Below, in pieces: positions 46,554-57,963 of a stretch of 60,000 nt of DNA. The position numbers were made by a program, and so were the translations under genes. Position 1 is the stretch's first letter. Each line of letters begins with the position of its first letter. This DNA comes from Symsagittifera roscoffensis (taxonomy: Eukaryota; Xenacoelomorpha; Acoela; Convolutidae): contig NC_087065.1 of the NCBI RefSeq assembly GCF_963678635.1, positions 72,799,345-72,859,344 on the forward strand, given 5' to 3'. Under the pieces are notes generated by a model, which made no database searches, was not told where the DNA came from, and saw only the letters and a program-made list of their open reading frames with translations.

Positions 46554-48060
46554 TTGAACTTTTTTCAAATTTCATTGCTTATTGTGTTAACTTGGTCCCA
46601 AATAAGTTCAGGTCTCTTTGGTTTCATTATGAGCTATGAGTTCATTCGCTATCATCCCAGCATGTTTGTTCACATTGGCTCAGCTACTTTTTCACGCTAC
46701 TACCGTCAGCGAAAATCTATCAGACAGTATACGCTGAAGAATATTGTAAAAAAGGTTAGTTGTAGCTTAAAAAAAAACAAATAGTTGGGAAGTTTTGAAC
46801 TTCAAAATTGACTTTCGAGAGCGGAAACAATAAAAAGAGTTTATAATGTGAGATTTTAAGGTTTGAAATTTTGAAAGATTTTTTTCTACATTTTTTTAAA
46901 ATTTTTATTTATTTTTTTTTTTAATTTTTTTTCCAGAAAACTTTTATTTATTTTTTTTCCAATTCGAGAAGATTTTGCAATCACTGTCATTCTTACATTC
47001 CGCTGCAGGTACCTTTCTTCTGGTGGAGGTGTTTTCCAGATTTATTGGTACAACGTCTTAACGAATACGGCACGGGGATTTGCGTTCTCATTTTGGCCTT
47101 TGAGCGCTTTGTAAACATTTGCTTATCGGGCAGTAAAGAACAGAAACTTTCATCTTCCAACAGACTGAAGATGTACGTTTCAGCGACTGTCGTGATATTC
47201 ACAATGTTTGGTGCTGATGCGTTTAATCGATATCAAACCGAGGACTGGGTTTGCGATGAAGGGGTGTCCTTAACTACTACCGCCGCCCCCCTCCCCCCCA
47301 TTGTAAAAGAGGCAATTTGTTACACTAGGTAAAAAAAATTGTTAACATGCAGAACCGTTGGCTTACTCCTTTGCGGCGCCGTTGGATATTCTTTGGTGTG
47401 TTCATTTTCGTGGCGGGGGGAGGGGCGTTTGCGATGAAGGGATATCCGTATCTACTATCCCCCCTGATTACAAATGAGGGCATGCTTAAAACAGTAGAAA
47501 AAAACATGGTGCGTACATGCTCAACCGTCGACTTAATCCTTTGTCTAGGGGGTGGGGGTTGGTTATATCCTTAACTGCCATGGGTGGGGGGGGGTAGTTA
47601 AAAATATCCCGTTGAAGCGCCTACATTTGGGTACAATAGAGATTACCGACTTCGGTTCGGACTGTCTCTTCTTTCATCTGCTGTTTTTTCCTACGTACCC
47701 GCCATTATCTCGACAATTCTCTACTGCAAAATGAGCTACGTTTTGGCTCAAAGAAAGAAAAAAATGGGTCGTAACGTCAATTTGGTCATGGCATTTTGCT
47801 TCACGTGTTTCATATGGATTGTGAGTCTGATGGTAAAACTCAGACAGGACTTGTTTGAACTCTACGCAGAATTGAAATTACCTCCGTGGGAGAGATACAG
47901 ATTCCCAGTGGACAATAATATTTTTGCATCGAGTATTCTGAGCTTTTCACCATGTTTCACGTCTATTTTCAGTCCTTTCATTCTGTTCGTAGTGCAGAAA
48001 AACTATCGCAAACCAATAGCTGACTTCTTTAAGAAGATCAGAGAAAAAATCTGTAAGTGA
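46554..48060 (+). CDS. Divergent rhodopsin-type 7TM receptor (3' exons TM2-TM7)
   Basis: Three exons join in frame: up to 46754, 47009-47328 and 47640-48060 (phase 0, then phase 2). TM2: FQISLLIVLTWSQISSGLFG; a basic first extracellular loop; then WWRC, the conserved loop cysteine. TM3: GTGICVLILAFERFVNICLS with ERF where most relatives have DRY. TM4: MYVSATVVIFTMFGADAF. Second loop: the partner cysteine in EAICYTR. TM5: GLSLLSSAVFSYVPAIISTI. A basic third loop (QRKKKMGRN), TM6 NLVMAFCFTCFIWIVSLMV and TM7 SSILSFSPCFTSIFSPFILF follow, then a basic tail KNYRKPIADFFKK. TM7 lacks NPxxY (SPFILF instead). TM1 was not found. A plasma-membrane receptor is likely; ligand class is unknown. Confidence 0.7.
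47009..47328 (+). CDS. 7TM receptor exon: loop 1 end, TM3, TM4, loop 2
   Basis: Acceptor ACATTCCGCTGCAG, phase 0. Donor CACTAG|GTAAAA, phase 2. Together with exon 47640 it encodes ...EAICYT-R-DYRLRFGLS without a stop. The second-loop part is unusually C-rich in DNA (poly-Pro/Thr coding, about 47270-47300). Confidence 0.75.
47249..47600 (+). repeat. Diverged tandem duplication of the receptor's loop-2/exon-end region
   Basis: GTTTGCGATGAAGG at 47249 and 47427 starts two copies 178 bp apart. Both then show a TATCC/GTCC-T-ACTAC block, a C-run, and AT(G)C..ACCGT(T/C)G.CTTA.TCCTTTG. A third start, TCCTTAACTGCC at 47568, is partial. Copy 1 includes the exon end and donor; copies 2 and 3 lie in the intron and are full of stops. 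Confidence 0.65.
47640..48060 (+). CDS. 7TM receptor last exon: TM5-TM7 and tail
   Basis: Acceptor GGGTACAATAG at 47629-47639, phase 2. 139 codons and TGA at 48058-48060. An in-frame Met at 47731 would miss TM5, so it is not the start. The short cytoplasmic tail (QKNYRKPIADFFKKIREKIC) is basic and ends CK, with a potential palmitoylation cysteine. Confidence 0.75.
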
Positions 48061-51035
48061 AATGAGATGAAAGAAAATGATATGAAGATAACCTATTTTA
48101 ATACCTTTGTCATTCCCTCGGGTTTTTCTCTTATACCACCCAAAATTACCAATATATTTGAACAAAAATTTTAAAGAAAACCCATTTTTCCCTGAAATTA
48201 ATTTCAACTAATCAGATTCGAACTTAATGATTTAGCTATCAAAATGTCAAAACACCAACTTTGGGACACTTAATTGAGAATACATGTATCAAAAACATAA
48301 TTTTTTCAATTTGTTTCAAAAATACATTGGTTTCATTTCTTTTGAATTGTTTCCTTTTCATATTGGGCTGAAAAACTGGAAAAGCTTCATATAACTTCCT
48401 GATTTTGAAATAAAAGAGAAAATAAGTCCAACAAGGGCGAAGCTTGTATCATTTGAATTTTAAAAATTGATAGATTTTTCACAAAAATGAACGAAAAACG
48501 AGGATGGCCGGTTACTGTGCAAGTAGCACAGAATGAATTGACTATAGTCATAGAAAAAAAAAAAAAAGTTTTCAAAATTAGTGTCGTATTTTCTGCGAGG
48601 TGTGATAAAAATATTTGAGCGAAAAAGTAAAGATCAGCCATATTCGACGGTCATATTAAACTAAACAAACTGAAGGCACATTTTGCAGACATATGACTAG
48701 AAAAGCAAAAAACTCAACAAAAAAATTTAAAAAAAGTTTCAAACTTTTTGCAGTTTTTTGAATTTCTCAAGTTTTTGATTTCAAAAAGGCGGTAAATACC
48801 TCAAAGTTTTATCTTTATTCGAATTAAATTGAAATTTGCACGGCTTAAATTAAGCTACTGTAAGCTATTAAGCAATTAAAGTCAGCTAATGTAAGCCTGC
48901 ACGCTCGCTTTATTCGCTCGAATTAAAATTAAGACTAAAAATCGAAAATTCATACCTGTTTTTCTCGTTACTGGAACTTTTTGAATTTTTTCATACCACG
49001 GTTGAAATGGCTTTAAATCTAGTATATCACTCACTTTATTCCGATGACTATTTGTGGTGCCTCATTTTTCGTGGAAGACAAAAAGGAACTATAACATACC
49101 CGAACAGAAAACCCCTTCCCCATTTTTCACATGGTTGGAGCAACAGCCTTACAATGTCCCTCGTCTGCAATTACTCGCGAAAACTATTTTTAAAAATCAA
49201 CTGTACAATGTGCTTCGTCTTTAATAGGTCTGCTTTAAAAACTGCTCTTTTAGCATGCACTAGTTTTGAAGCTTGATCCTGTGAAAAATTATGCATTCAA
49301 ACAACTGCGCACAAGAGATTGGTTCAAAAATTGAAAACTGAGCATTTTTTTCAAAAATTTTTTGCACCAAATTTGTTTTTGATCATTAGCGTTTACCTTT
49401 TGGAAAAAATTTCATCATATTTTATATGAATTTCCGCGGAGAAAACAAGATTGGGACCATTTAATTCTTTTGTTTTGAAGAAAAAAAATTGTACTTTTTT
49501 GATAAAGTTTTAAATTAAAGTTCTTGCTATTTCTTAGCTCATGAAATCATTATCAGAATTTTTAGTAAAATTCAAAAAACATCTAGGATAAAATTGCGCA
49601 GCAACTAAACATATCAATCGCCCCATCATTTACTTACAAATTTGAAGCAATCATGATGACGCAATAAATACGAACACTTTTCAGGTGCATTAGCAAATTA
49701 ATCATTATTTAAAAATTTTTCACTAATTCAATTCACAAAAGATTTATAATTTTATAATAATTATATAAATCAAGATCAACTGATTTTAAGTCTTAAAAAC
49801 CATTTTCATCCTCTGTTTGATTAAATCAGAAGCGTTCTTTCCAAGATGAGGTTGTTCAATTTTTTTGGCGTAAGCCAATTCTTCCATCTTAAACATGTAT
49901 GTTTTTACACAGAGGCGAAGCGAAGCGTGGCATGACTTGTGATATAAAAAAAGCGTACCACTGCAAGCAATTAAATGGTCAGTGAGATGGAAATAACTAA
50001 GTGGAAAAAATTGAAAAAAAAAAAAAATCTGGAAATGCAAAATTTCAATCCTAGAAAAACAAAAAGAAACACGGCCTACACAATTAGGCTAGCTTCAAAT
50101 ATTTTTCGAGTGTCCAGCAACACTTCATCAGACGCCAATCGATCCGAAAACAAAATAACCAAAAGAAATGTCATAAACATATCAATATATTTTTGAAAAT
50201 ACGAAACGTTCAATCTCAGAAAAACATACAAAACTCACAACCAAAAGCATTAAGCAAGCTTTTAGTATTTTCCTAGTTTCTACTAAGCCAATAAAACTTA
50301 ACTAGATGCCAATTATACCGAAAAAAAATGTCAAAGGAAATTGTTGTTATAAAAAAATATGAGCGATTAAAGAGTTTGAAATTTGTAACTTCTATACTAC
50401 CAGCCGATCTGATTATTTGTTTTTCATCCTTATACCGATGCAAAATAAGTACACTAAGCCGAGAAAACAAGAGTCGAAGTCATTTAGGCGGAATAAATTT
50501 TCTAGGCTAAGAAAACCAAAAAAAAACGGCTATTATACCAATCAGCCGGTCCCCTCTTTGTACTATTTTAAGATCTCTGTTTTGGCTGACGGACCCTAAA
50601 ATTTCTAAATTGGCGCCTTTGGCGGCGCCCATATATAAAAAATTTGAGGGGGGAGTCTGCGCTAGAAAAAAAAACGCGACTTTTTGTCGAAAACTTTTTT
50701 AAAAAAGCCGAAAACCGCATTTTTCTGAGCTCGGATAATCAGTTTGATCGACTTGAAAAAAAAGGTCCATGAACTTTTGAATTTTTTTTGTAAAAACTAA
50801 CAGAACCCCCCCCCCCCCTCGAGAAAATCCTAGTTCTGCCCCCGCCATCAGATATAGTAGTTTTACAAACTACAAGAGTTAATCGACGACACTTGAGGCT
50901 ACAATGAAAACTAATTACAGCACAAAAAAAATTGTGGGTTGGCAACTAAGCCGACAAAACGTAAGACGACAAAATAAAATCAAACTAATCAATTTTCCCG
51001 CAAAAAATTTCAATTTCGGAAACTGAAAAAAGAAC
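48061..51035. other. AT-rich intergenic sequence, no convincing gene
   Basis: Open frames such as 49007-49276 lack splice or family support. A C13 run lies at 50806-50818. Nothing else is seen. Confidence 0.45.
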
Positions 51036-51118
51036 CGGTCGGGACTCGATCCCCTGACATAGGGGGGACTCAATCCCCTGACATATTTCAAAGGCAACTG
51101 CCTTATATTCAGACCAAG
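51036..51118 (-). other. tRNA-like relic with duplicated T-arm (possible SINE head)
   Basis: On the minus strand: TGGTCTGAATATAAGGCAG (A-box-like), TTGCCTTTGAAATATG (a CTTTGAA loop, as in Gln-TTG tRNAs, but the stem does not pair), then GGGGATTGAGTCCC and, 24 bp on, GGGGATCGAGTCCC, both B-box/T-arm-like. A functional tRNA has one T-arm and a paired acceptor stem, so this is a derived or dead copy. Confidence 0.4.
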
Positions 51119-51971
51119 TGCGATGAATTAACAGCTGACTTTTGATTTCATGTAAACCAAAGTTAAATTGATTCAAGTGAATTTGTTAAACTAGCTAGTA
51201 ACTAGAATAAAGTCTTTATTCCGAATTTGATGACGCTTGCTAATCGCAAGCGTAATAAAATATGAAAACAAAATCTTGGCCTGTACTTTAAAGATTTTTC
51301 TGATTGTTCCAGTCATATCATTTTTTTCAGTTGTTGATACTGACACTCTATATCTTAAAAAAAAATTCTATCAACCAAAAACTAAAACTAACTTATATTA
51401 GCTTTATTAGTTTGATTTAGTAGCTTTTTAAAAATTTCAGTTCTTTGTGTCTATTATCACAGAAAATAAATAAGAGTTTCGAAGTATATGTTCAGAGAAG
51501 TATCCAAATATTTTCGCAGATTTTTTGTTTCTGAAGATTTTGTTTCATGTAATTTTTTCAATTAATTTTGCGGGAAATTCCTTTGCGCAGAACATCATCT
51601 TTTTTGATATTTTTCGCTGAATTATTATGAAAGTAAAGTTTTAAATTTTTTTTTGAACGGTGAGTTTTCGTTGCTTTCCATTACGTTGACGAACTTGATT
51701 TTCATTTTCCTTGAATACCCCTTTAATTCATGAAAAATGATGAGGTTGTAAGAATCATTATAGAGTCTCCGTTTTGACCAAAATTTTTGTGCTGCTGGCA
51801 AATTTTTAGAAAAAAGGCCAAAAAAAGTTTTTGAAAAATTTGACTTTTGATTAAAAATTCCTGGATCCCTGATGGTGTGTAACATATCATTTCTTTTCAT
51901 TTTTAGGTTTTTAAGAGCTATAAAATTACAATTTGTCGAAATGATGTTTATTTTTTTTCAAATTTTTCAAA
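51119..51971. other. AT-rich spacer, no gene seen
   Basis: Nothing recognisable. Confidence 0.45.
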
Positions 51972-52174
51972 CATTACGAAGCCAAACTGCGCATTTTGTG
52001 AATTGTAAGCGAATTCCGCAAGAAGGACGCTCCCTTTGTTCTTTCTTATGTTCTTTAACTTTTCTTTGAAAGTTCCGACAAAATTTTAACATGTTCAAAG
52101 ACTTGTCTCTGGAATCCAGAACATACAGACACAAAACTGTGCGCCTATCCAGTGAACAGTTTGGCCTCGTAATG
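51972..52174 (+). mobile_element. Short terminal-inverted-repeat element, family 1, copy 3 (203 bp)
   Basis: Starts CATTACGAAGCCAAACTGCG and ends CAGTTTGGCCTCGTAATG, giving an 18-bp terminal inverted repeat with one mismatch. It lacks the internal minisatellite. The right arm is shared with copy 2 and, inverted, with copy 1. Confidence 0.88.
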
Positions 52175-52540
52175 AATGTTTTTTAACATACTTCTATGAT
52201 ACTGATTGTTCTTGAATCCAGCATATATATATATTTTTTTATAAAATCTCGGATCAAGTCCAGCAGACAAACTGAAAAAAATGGGAATTTTTATTTTTTC
52301 AAGAAACCTCTCAGACTAAACCTAAGCCTTTCTAGCGAAATTCCTTGAAATACCAATTTTTAAGTATCTTTTCTAAGCAGGGGCAAATTTTTTTGAGGGT
52401 GTTTCAAAAAAACTCAAAAACTTGGTCGCTTTGTATAGCTTCACCAGTAAATTGATTTTCCGAGCTTTCCCAAAGAAACTTTGCCCAGATGAAAAAAGTG
52501 TAAGAAGCAAAATAAATTTTGTGCAAAGAATTGGAAAAAA

Positions 52541-55500
52541 TTATAGAGTTCTAACTAAAAAAAATCTGATAAAGATATGCAAACTGAACACAAGCAAAAC
52601 GTTTGAGAAGAGTTTATCGACATTGCTGATGATATAAATAACTCTGACATAGTTCTCCGAAAAGTAATCGTAATTTTCAGGCAGCACACTTTCTGATTCG
52701 ACTTCGCTTTGGGGCGATTTTGTTGTCGTATACGACGAAAACTCGGCCTCTGCAAGCCCATTGGTCAGCGAGTGGATATATTCCAGCTGATCAAAGTTCA
52801 TTCGGTTCAAGTGAACATCGGATAGTTTCGAAATTTGTTCTACAGAGAACCGTTTCAGATTCGGTTCGATTACTCCGGTGAAACTAAGTTTGTTCACTAT
52901 TTCTGGCTGAACTGCCTGTAAAGTCAAAGTACTTGCATATTTAAGCCAACTTGGATTAAGAAATGGAACTAGATTACCCAGTTTAGCTATAACTAATGGA
53001 GTTATATTCAGTTCGGGAAATCGGAAAAGGTCAACTGCTAGATTGGCAAAGTTTGAATAAAATCTATCGGAACAAGTCGTAAGTTGACCAATGATAGGAA
53101 TACTTTGTTTTAATTGGTCACGTGATTCGAAATACGATTTGATTGCGTTGTTGTTCAAATCCATTGGTAGTTCGCACATAAGGTTTCCAAGAACCGAAAC
53201 CTTCCATAAATTTAGAGGACCAACAGTTTCATATACTCGAGAGAAACTATCAGACTCGAAACGGAACCCTTCAATTTTGCCAAGAGATTCCAAAACTTCG
53301 AAACTTCGAGGATTGTTGTCGTTGAACAAGTTCAAGATGCTATTTGTATTGATTTTTGTAAACGGAAGCAAATGGGCTGATTTAATAACCTGTTCACGTG
53401 TGATTTCAGCACCAGCCGGGAAAATTGTTCCCGCGATTTCCGCTAAAATTTCGTTTTTGAAGAATTTCTTATTTTCTTTGATATAACTCGAGCATCGCTC
53501 TAAATCACATTTACTCGAATATTTCTGAAAATATGATGCTTCTAAGAAACTGTTGCCCCAAGTAAGGCTTCGGATCACAGGGCAAGTTAGGAATTTATCG
53601 GACCCTGACTTGCAAAGAGATCCCAGTCCTGAAATCGAATTTGATCGAATGGTTTGGGTAACCAGATTTGACACAAATTCCGCACATTTGCTTTGTAGAT
53701 CACTCAATTCGCGTTCTTTCCCCAACTCATTCAGAACTTTCAAAAAAGCAGATAAGTAATATTCTTTCTGAACATAAAGTCTTTTCGTTGAGTTATTGTC
53801 CAATTTGAAAACGGAGCAAAAATTCGCGCCCAAATCTTCAACTTTTTTCGGAGTAATGAAAAGAAAATGAAGTTTTTCTGGAATTACTTGAGCAATTTTC
53901 TGGTCGATTTGGCATTTGCTAAAGTAAATTAACCCGTTGCTTAGCAGTTCGTAAGACATGTCATTGATGGTTTTTATCGGAACGTAACACAAAAGATGCC
54001 TCAAATTATCGACATCTTTCTGGGTCATTGGTTCATGCAATCGTTTGGATGGCTCTCGCTTACAGTTATTCATATAAACCTTGGCTAACATTCTAAGTCG
54101 AGACGTCGGCAATTCGAGAATATATTCGTCATTCACTCGACTGAAAATATTCTGACAGGCTAGTTTGTTCACACCTTCCCACTCGTTTTCCTCGAAATCG
54201 AGAAAAATTTCAGCAGGCATGAAAAATAAATCTTGATGCGGTAGCATTTGAATTGTAAAATCAGGTAAGATATTCAATTTTTTGAAATTTTCTCGATACA
54301 TTTTTGCTGAAAACTGAGCCTCAGATCTTGTGAATTTAGTTTTCCGAGAGCCGTAAATGCGTAAAATGTCAATTTGGTCCACAAGCGAAAGATCATTAAG
54401 GTCTTCAAAGTCCATACCCAAAATTGTAGAACCCATTTCTTCAGCTATCTTTGGGCTCAGTCGTTTGGAAGAATAAATTTGCATGTAAATCTCAGACTGG
54501 AAAAGATAATCTTTGATTTCATTCGCGGGTAAGTCGATTTGTGATGTTAAGTTTTGTGTTTCTAGTATTCCTAAATAAGGTACTAAATTTGAAGGCAGGG
54601 CCGTTATTGATAAATCATTTGTTATTTTATCAACCATTATCAGTTTCTGAGTTTGAGTTGCGGTTTCAAGAAAAAGAGGACACTTTTCTAGCAACTGCGA
54701 AAACAGTTGACTTGATAGGGATTCGAACTCTATAAGGGAGAGTCCCGACGCAAGTTCACACAGGTTTAAAGCTAGTTCCTCTCGCGTCTGTTGAGGTTTC
54801 GTCGACCTGTAAGTATCCGCAATAAACTGAATCATTTCGCGTGGTAATGCATCTACATTGTACGTCTTGTCCTCTATAACGTATTCAATTTGCGAAACCA
54901 ATCCCTGGTTTTCTAAGTCTTCGGGAGTTACCAGTGATAGAAGTTGACCCAAAGGATAATGACTTCTGTGCCGATTCATTGAGTAGGTCACGAAATTGTC
55001 TTCTAACACTTGCATCAACAGGGGGTTCTGGGAAGCATCGAACTGCAAGTTATTTGGAATATTCAGCAATCGTGATGCTAATTGAACAAAATCGTTGATT
55101 CCAATAAGTGATACCTTGGACCCTATGTTAGCTAATCTTGCTAACTCGCTTTGATACGTGCGCAAATTTGATTCGATCGCCCAATTAACCGAATCCGTCA
55201 AAGAGTCGACTGTTTCCTTTTGACTCTCAGGTTTTAACGTGTCTAAATTATTCAAAATCAGTTCTTTCCAGTTCATTATAATGTTTTCTGTCTCGTAAGG
55301 CGAAATACAATGCAGCCAGGGTTCTATATCTGCTGGAACTAGACGAAAAGTTAGATCTCGTTTTTGAATTTGTCCCAAAAGATTGAAAACATATCGACAT
55401 AATCCGTCGTCTCGGGTTTTAAGAGTCGACAAAGAGCCGACGAGTCGCATCAAATGAGTGGTGAGTAAGTTTCTGTCATAAAGCCACTGCAACTCGATCG

Positions 55501-56020
55501 CCGTCGCTCCTCGCGCGAAATCCGAAGTAACTTTTTTGAAGTCGTTCGTTAGAAAAACTTCGTCAATTTGAGCATTAAACCCTAAATTTTGGGTCCATTT
55601 TAGAGTCGGTTTTAGGTATGCCGTGAGTTTATACGCAGAGGATCTATTGTCTGCACAAGTTGTCTCGACATTTCGGCATTCCGAAAGAGCCTTGAAAACT
55701 TTCAATTGAGTTGTCACGTCGCTCGGATGGGTTTCGATTATCGCGCGTAGTTCCTCGTTATTCAATTGCTGAAAATACTTGTCAAGTGTCGAGAAAATTA
55801 GTAAATTTGACATTTGGCTCGTTTTTTGGTAATTGCTCGATTGAAATGAGTTGAAATCGTATTGAATATTGGATTTGAGCTCGGCTGAAGAATCGTACAG
55901 GGTGAAGTTTACCATATTGGCGAATTCGGAGTTTAGCTTCAAAGCCGAGGAAAAGGTTTCGGAAATAAACGAGATAAAAACTACAATCGTTGTCAAACGT
56001 CTTAAGCACGAAGAGTTCAT
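52541..56020 (-). CDS. Large secreted or surface alpha-helical-repeat protein, mesothelin/stereocilin/otoancorin-like (tentative)
   Basis: A single open frame of 1159 codons, unique in a window of short exons. It opens upstream to 56155, but the Met at 56020 is preferred because it starts a signal peptide (basic SSCLRR, then LTTIVVFISFISETFSS). The mature part is all-helical with recurrent LP, P..L and N-cap patterns, scattered cysteines and several N-glycosylation sites. Late segments (about residues 1010-1100: PLVIAKLGNLVPFLNPSWLK, FSVEQISKLSDVHLNRMNFD, QLEYIHSLT) look like the ARM-type helical repeats of the mesothelin/stereocilin/otoancorin group, which are extracellular and often GPI-anchored. 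The C-terminus is hydrophobic (SNVLLVFSLHIFIRFFLV), as a GPI signal or membrane anchor would be. However, the last 35 codons could be read-through into an intron. The reading frame is certain; the family is tentative. Confidence 0.85.
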   Translation of the reverse strand: MNSSCLRRLTTIVVFISFISETFSSALKLNSEFANMVNFTLYDSSAELKSNIQYDFNSFQSSNYQKTSQMSNLLIFSTLDKYFQQLNNEELRAIIETHPSDVTTQLKVFKALSECRNVETTCADNRSSAYKLTAYLKPTLKWTQNLGFNAQIDEVFLTNDFKKVTSDFARGATAIELQWLYDRNLLTTHLMRLVGSLSTLKTRDDGLCRYVFNLLGQIQKRDLTFRLVPADIEPWLHCISPYETENIIMNWKELILNNLDTLKPESQKETVDSLTDSVNWAIESNLRTYQSELARLANIGSKVSLIGINDFVQLASRLLNIPNNLQFDASQNPLLMQVLEDNFVTYSMNRHRSHYPLGQLLSLVTPEDLENQGLVSQIEYVIEDKTYNVDALPREMIQFIADTYRSTKPQQTREELALNLCELASGLSLIEFESLSSQLFSQLLEKCPLFLETATQTQKLIMVDKITNDLSITALPSNLVPYLGILETQNLTSQIDLPANEIKDYLFQSEIYMQIYSSKRLSPKIAEEMGSTILGMDFEDLNDLSLVDQIDILRIYGSRKTKFTRSEAQFSAKMYRENFKKLNILPDFTIQMLPHQDLFFMPAEIFLDFEENEWEGVNKLACQNIFSRVNDEYILELPTSRLRMLAKVYMNNCKREPSKRLHEPMTQKDVDNLRHLLCYVPIKTINDMSYELLSNGLIYFSKCQIDQKIAQVIPEKLHFLFITPKKVEDLGANFCSVFKLDNNSTKRLYVQKEYYLSAFLKVLNELGKERELSDLQSKCAEFVSNLVTQTIRSNSISGLGSLCKSGSDKFLTCPVIRSLTWGNSFLEASYFQKYSSKCDLERCSSYIKENKKFFKNEILAEIAGTIFPAGAEITREQVIKSAHLLPFTKINTNSILNLFNDNNPRSFEVLESLGKIEGFRFESDSFSRVYETVGPLNLWKVSVLGNLMCELPMDLNNNAIKSYFESRDQLKQSIPIIGQLTTCSDRFYSNFANLAVDLFRFPELNITPLVIAKLGNLVPFLNPSWLKYASTLTLQAVQPEIVNKLSFTGVIEPNLKRFSVEQISKLSDVHLNRMNFDQLEYIHSLTNGLAEAEFSSYTTTKSPQSEVESESVLPENYDYFSENYVRVIYIISNVDKLFSNVLLVFSLHIFIRFFLVRTL

Positions 56021-56155
56021 TTTGTCGGATTTTCGCGAAAGAAATTTGTTTTCAACTGGAATTGATGAAATCCGTTGTAAAGGGAGTTCAGCACTGATTC
56101 TTTGTTTTTCTAGGGATCTAAACAAGTAAAATTTAATAACATTGAAATAAAGCAA

Positions 56156-57756
56156 AGTGAAATAGTATCAAACTCTGTTATATGAAATTTTAAAAAATAA
56201 TGTTTATTTAGAATAGTTAAAATCAAATTTGCGCTCAAACTCCCTTATTATTAATGACTGTAATTAGAAAGACGTGGGTGACAAAAATAAATTACCTTGT
56301 CAAAAGCAGCAAGAAAGAAACTCGAACTGTGTAAAAGCAAAATCAAATGCAAGTTTAAACAAAACAAAGAATGTGTCAAAAATTAATTTTCTAATTAAGC
56401 AGAAGAAACAAGTTACGAATACCGCTGAGAGTTGAAAAACCAACTTTTAATTATCATTTTTTTTCTAAAAAATATTATTTTCAAAATCATTTTAAAAGCC
56501 ATAATATCCTTTCAAATGATTTATTTTGAACCCCTTATTTTAAGATAATGAATGATTCATGAATTTTATATCTCACTAAGAAAAAAGTATATAAAAACTG
56601 GCACTGAAGAACAAACTAAGAATTCACCTTGCGTAATTGGAGCTATTTTTCTAGAGCAAATAGTTGTAAAATAACAGATGCGCAAATGGGTCATTTCTGA
56701 GTTATTGTGAGCAAATTAAAGGTCAACTTAATTTTTAGTAAGCTCTTCGCAGATGACATCACACCACGGACAATTTGGAATATATTTATTCGTTTTTGTT
56801 TTTAAAAAGCAGTAAAAAAAATTGAAGCATATATAAAATGATTCTATTTTAGACGGTAATTATTGTGGAAATTACGCTGCCGTTTTCATCAAAAATTGTT
56901 GATTGAATTGTTTGTGTTCAAATTCATGATTTTCGTTATAAATGTCAAATTTACAGAGCTAAAGTTTCTTTGGCTTGTCTTTGCTGCGACCGATCTGAAC
57001 TTATCGATTGTATCTTAAATCGGATTATCAATTGATTAAAGTATGTGAAAATATGTGAATTTCCAGTGAATCGTATTGTTCATTATCTTTGTAACTGGGA
57101 AAACATGAACTTGAACTTTGTTCCTATTTTAATCGCCTGGCAGATATCGATTTTAAAAAACGAGAAATAAACTACAATGAAATTATAAGCTTTTATTTTC
57201 AAGAAACTTTTCTCATGGACAATAAAATGCTCGGAGAAATTGAAAAATTGGTACAAGTATGATAATTGGTGAGAATTTGCTGAGAAATTCATGGGTCAAA
57301 AAACCAAAAAACAAAACAAGAAACCTTCGGAACCAGCTTTTGCATTCGTTATCTTGCGTTTTAGAGGTTTTCATAAAACTTTTGGGATCTCTTATACTTT
57401 TTCTAGGAACCCAACTTTTCGAAAAGTTTAATCTCAATTCAATTAAGATGCTATTCATACCTGTCTGTTGCTACTTTATCTTCATATAAACTGGAAGTAA
57501 GCTAGTGAAGTTATCTGTTGCTGTATCGAAAATGAAATTTCTGTTTTTGATTTAGTTTCGGATTCCTATGGTTTATCGATTTTGATTCTGGCCTGGATAA
57601 ATTTTCGAGGAAAAACACTGGCTGAATAATCACGTGTTTTAACAAAAAACTAAATTATGATCCGTTATGAAAAGATTGAAAACAAAGAATTAGCTGAAAA
57701 AGTGAAGTGGAAGAATACGACAAAAGTGTGAAAAGATTAGTTAAAAACAAAGAGTG
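56156..57756. other. AT-rich intergenic sequence, no gene seen
   Basis: Upstream flank of the large minus-strand gene. No obvious TATA box at a fixed distance, and no supported exon. Confidence 0.45.
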
Positions 57757-57963
57757 TTAGCCAATCAGAAACGAGCATTTACTTTCATTATCTTCATCAT
57801 AATAGCTACCCTTAACTTTAATATGGACATCTTCTTTGATCTCATCTAACAATAGTTGTGCAATTAAGTCTTCGCTATTGGGAATTAGGGCAAATAGACA
57901 ACTGATAAATGAACCGAAACACCTAACCGACAATGAATTCCGGGTGGCAGGCTCAAGCAGCAA
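57757..57963 (-). other. Possible minus-strand terminal exon or relic
   Basis: The minus strand reads CLFALIPNSEDLIAQLLLDE then IKEDVHIKVKGSYYDEDNES KCSFLIG and TAA, more coding-like than its surroundings. An AG acceptor (TTTATCAG) sits just before CLFALIP. No upstream exon or family is recognised. Confidence 0.3.

Noticed and set aside
56021-56155. Upstream 45-codon extension of the large minus-strand frame
   Set aside because: It would place 45 AT-rich, non-conserved residues before a good signal peptide; the Met at 56020 is the better start.
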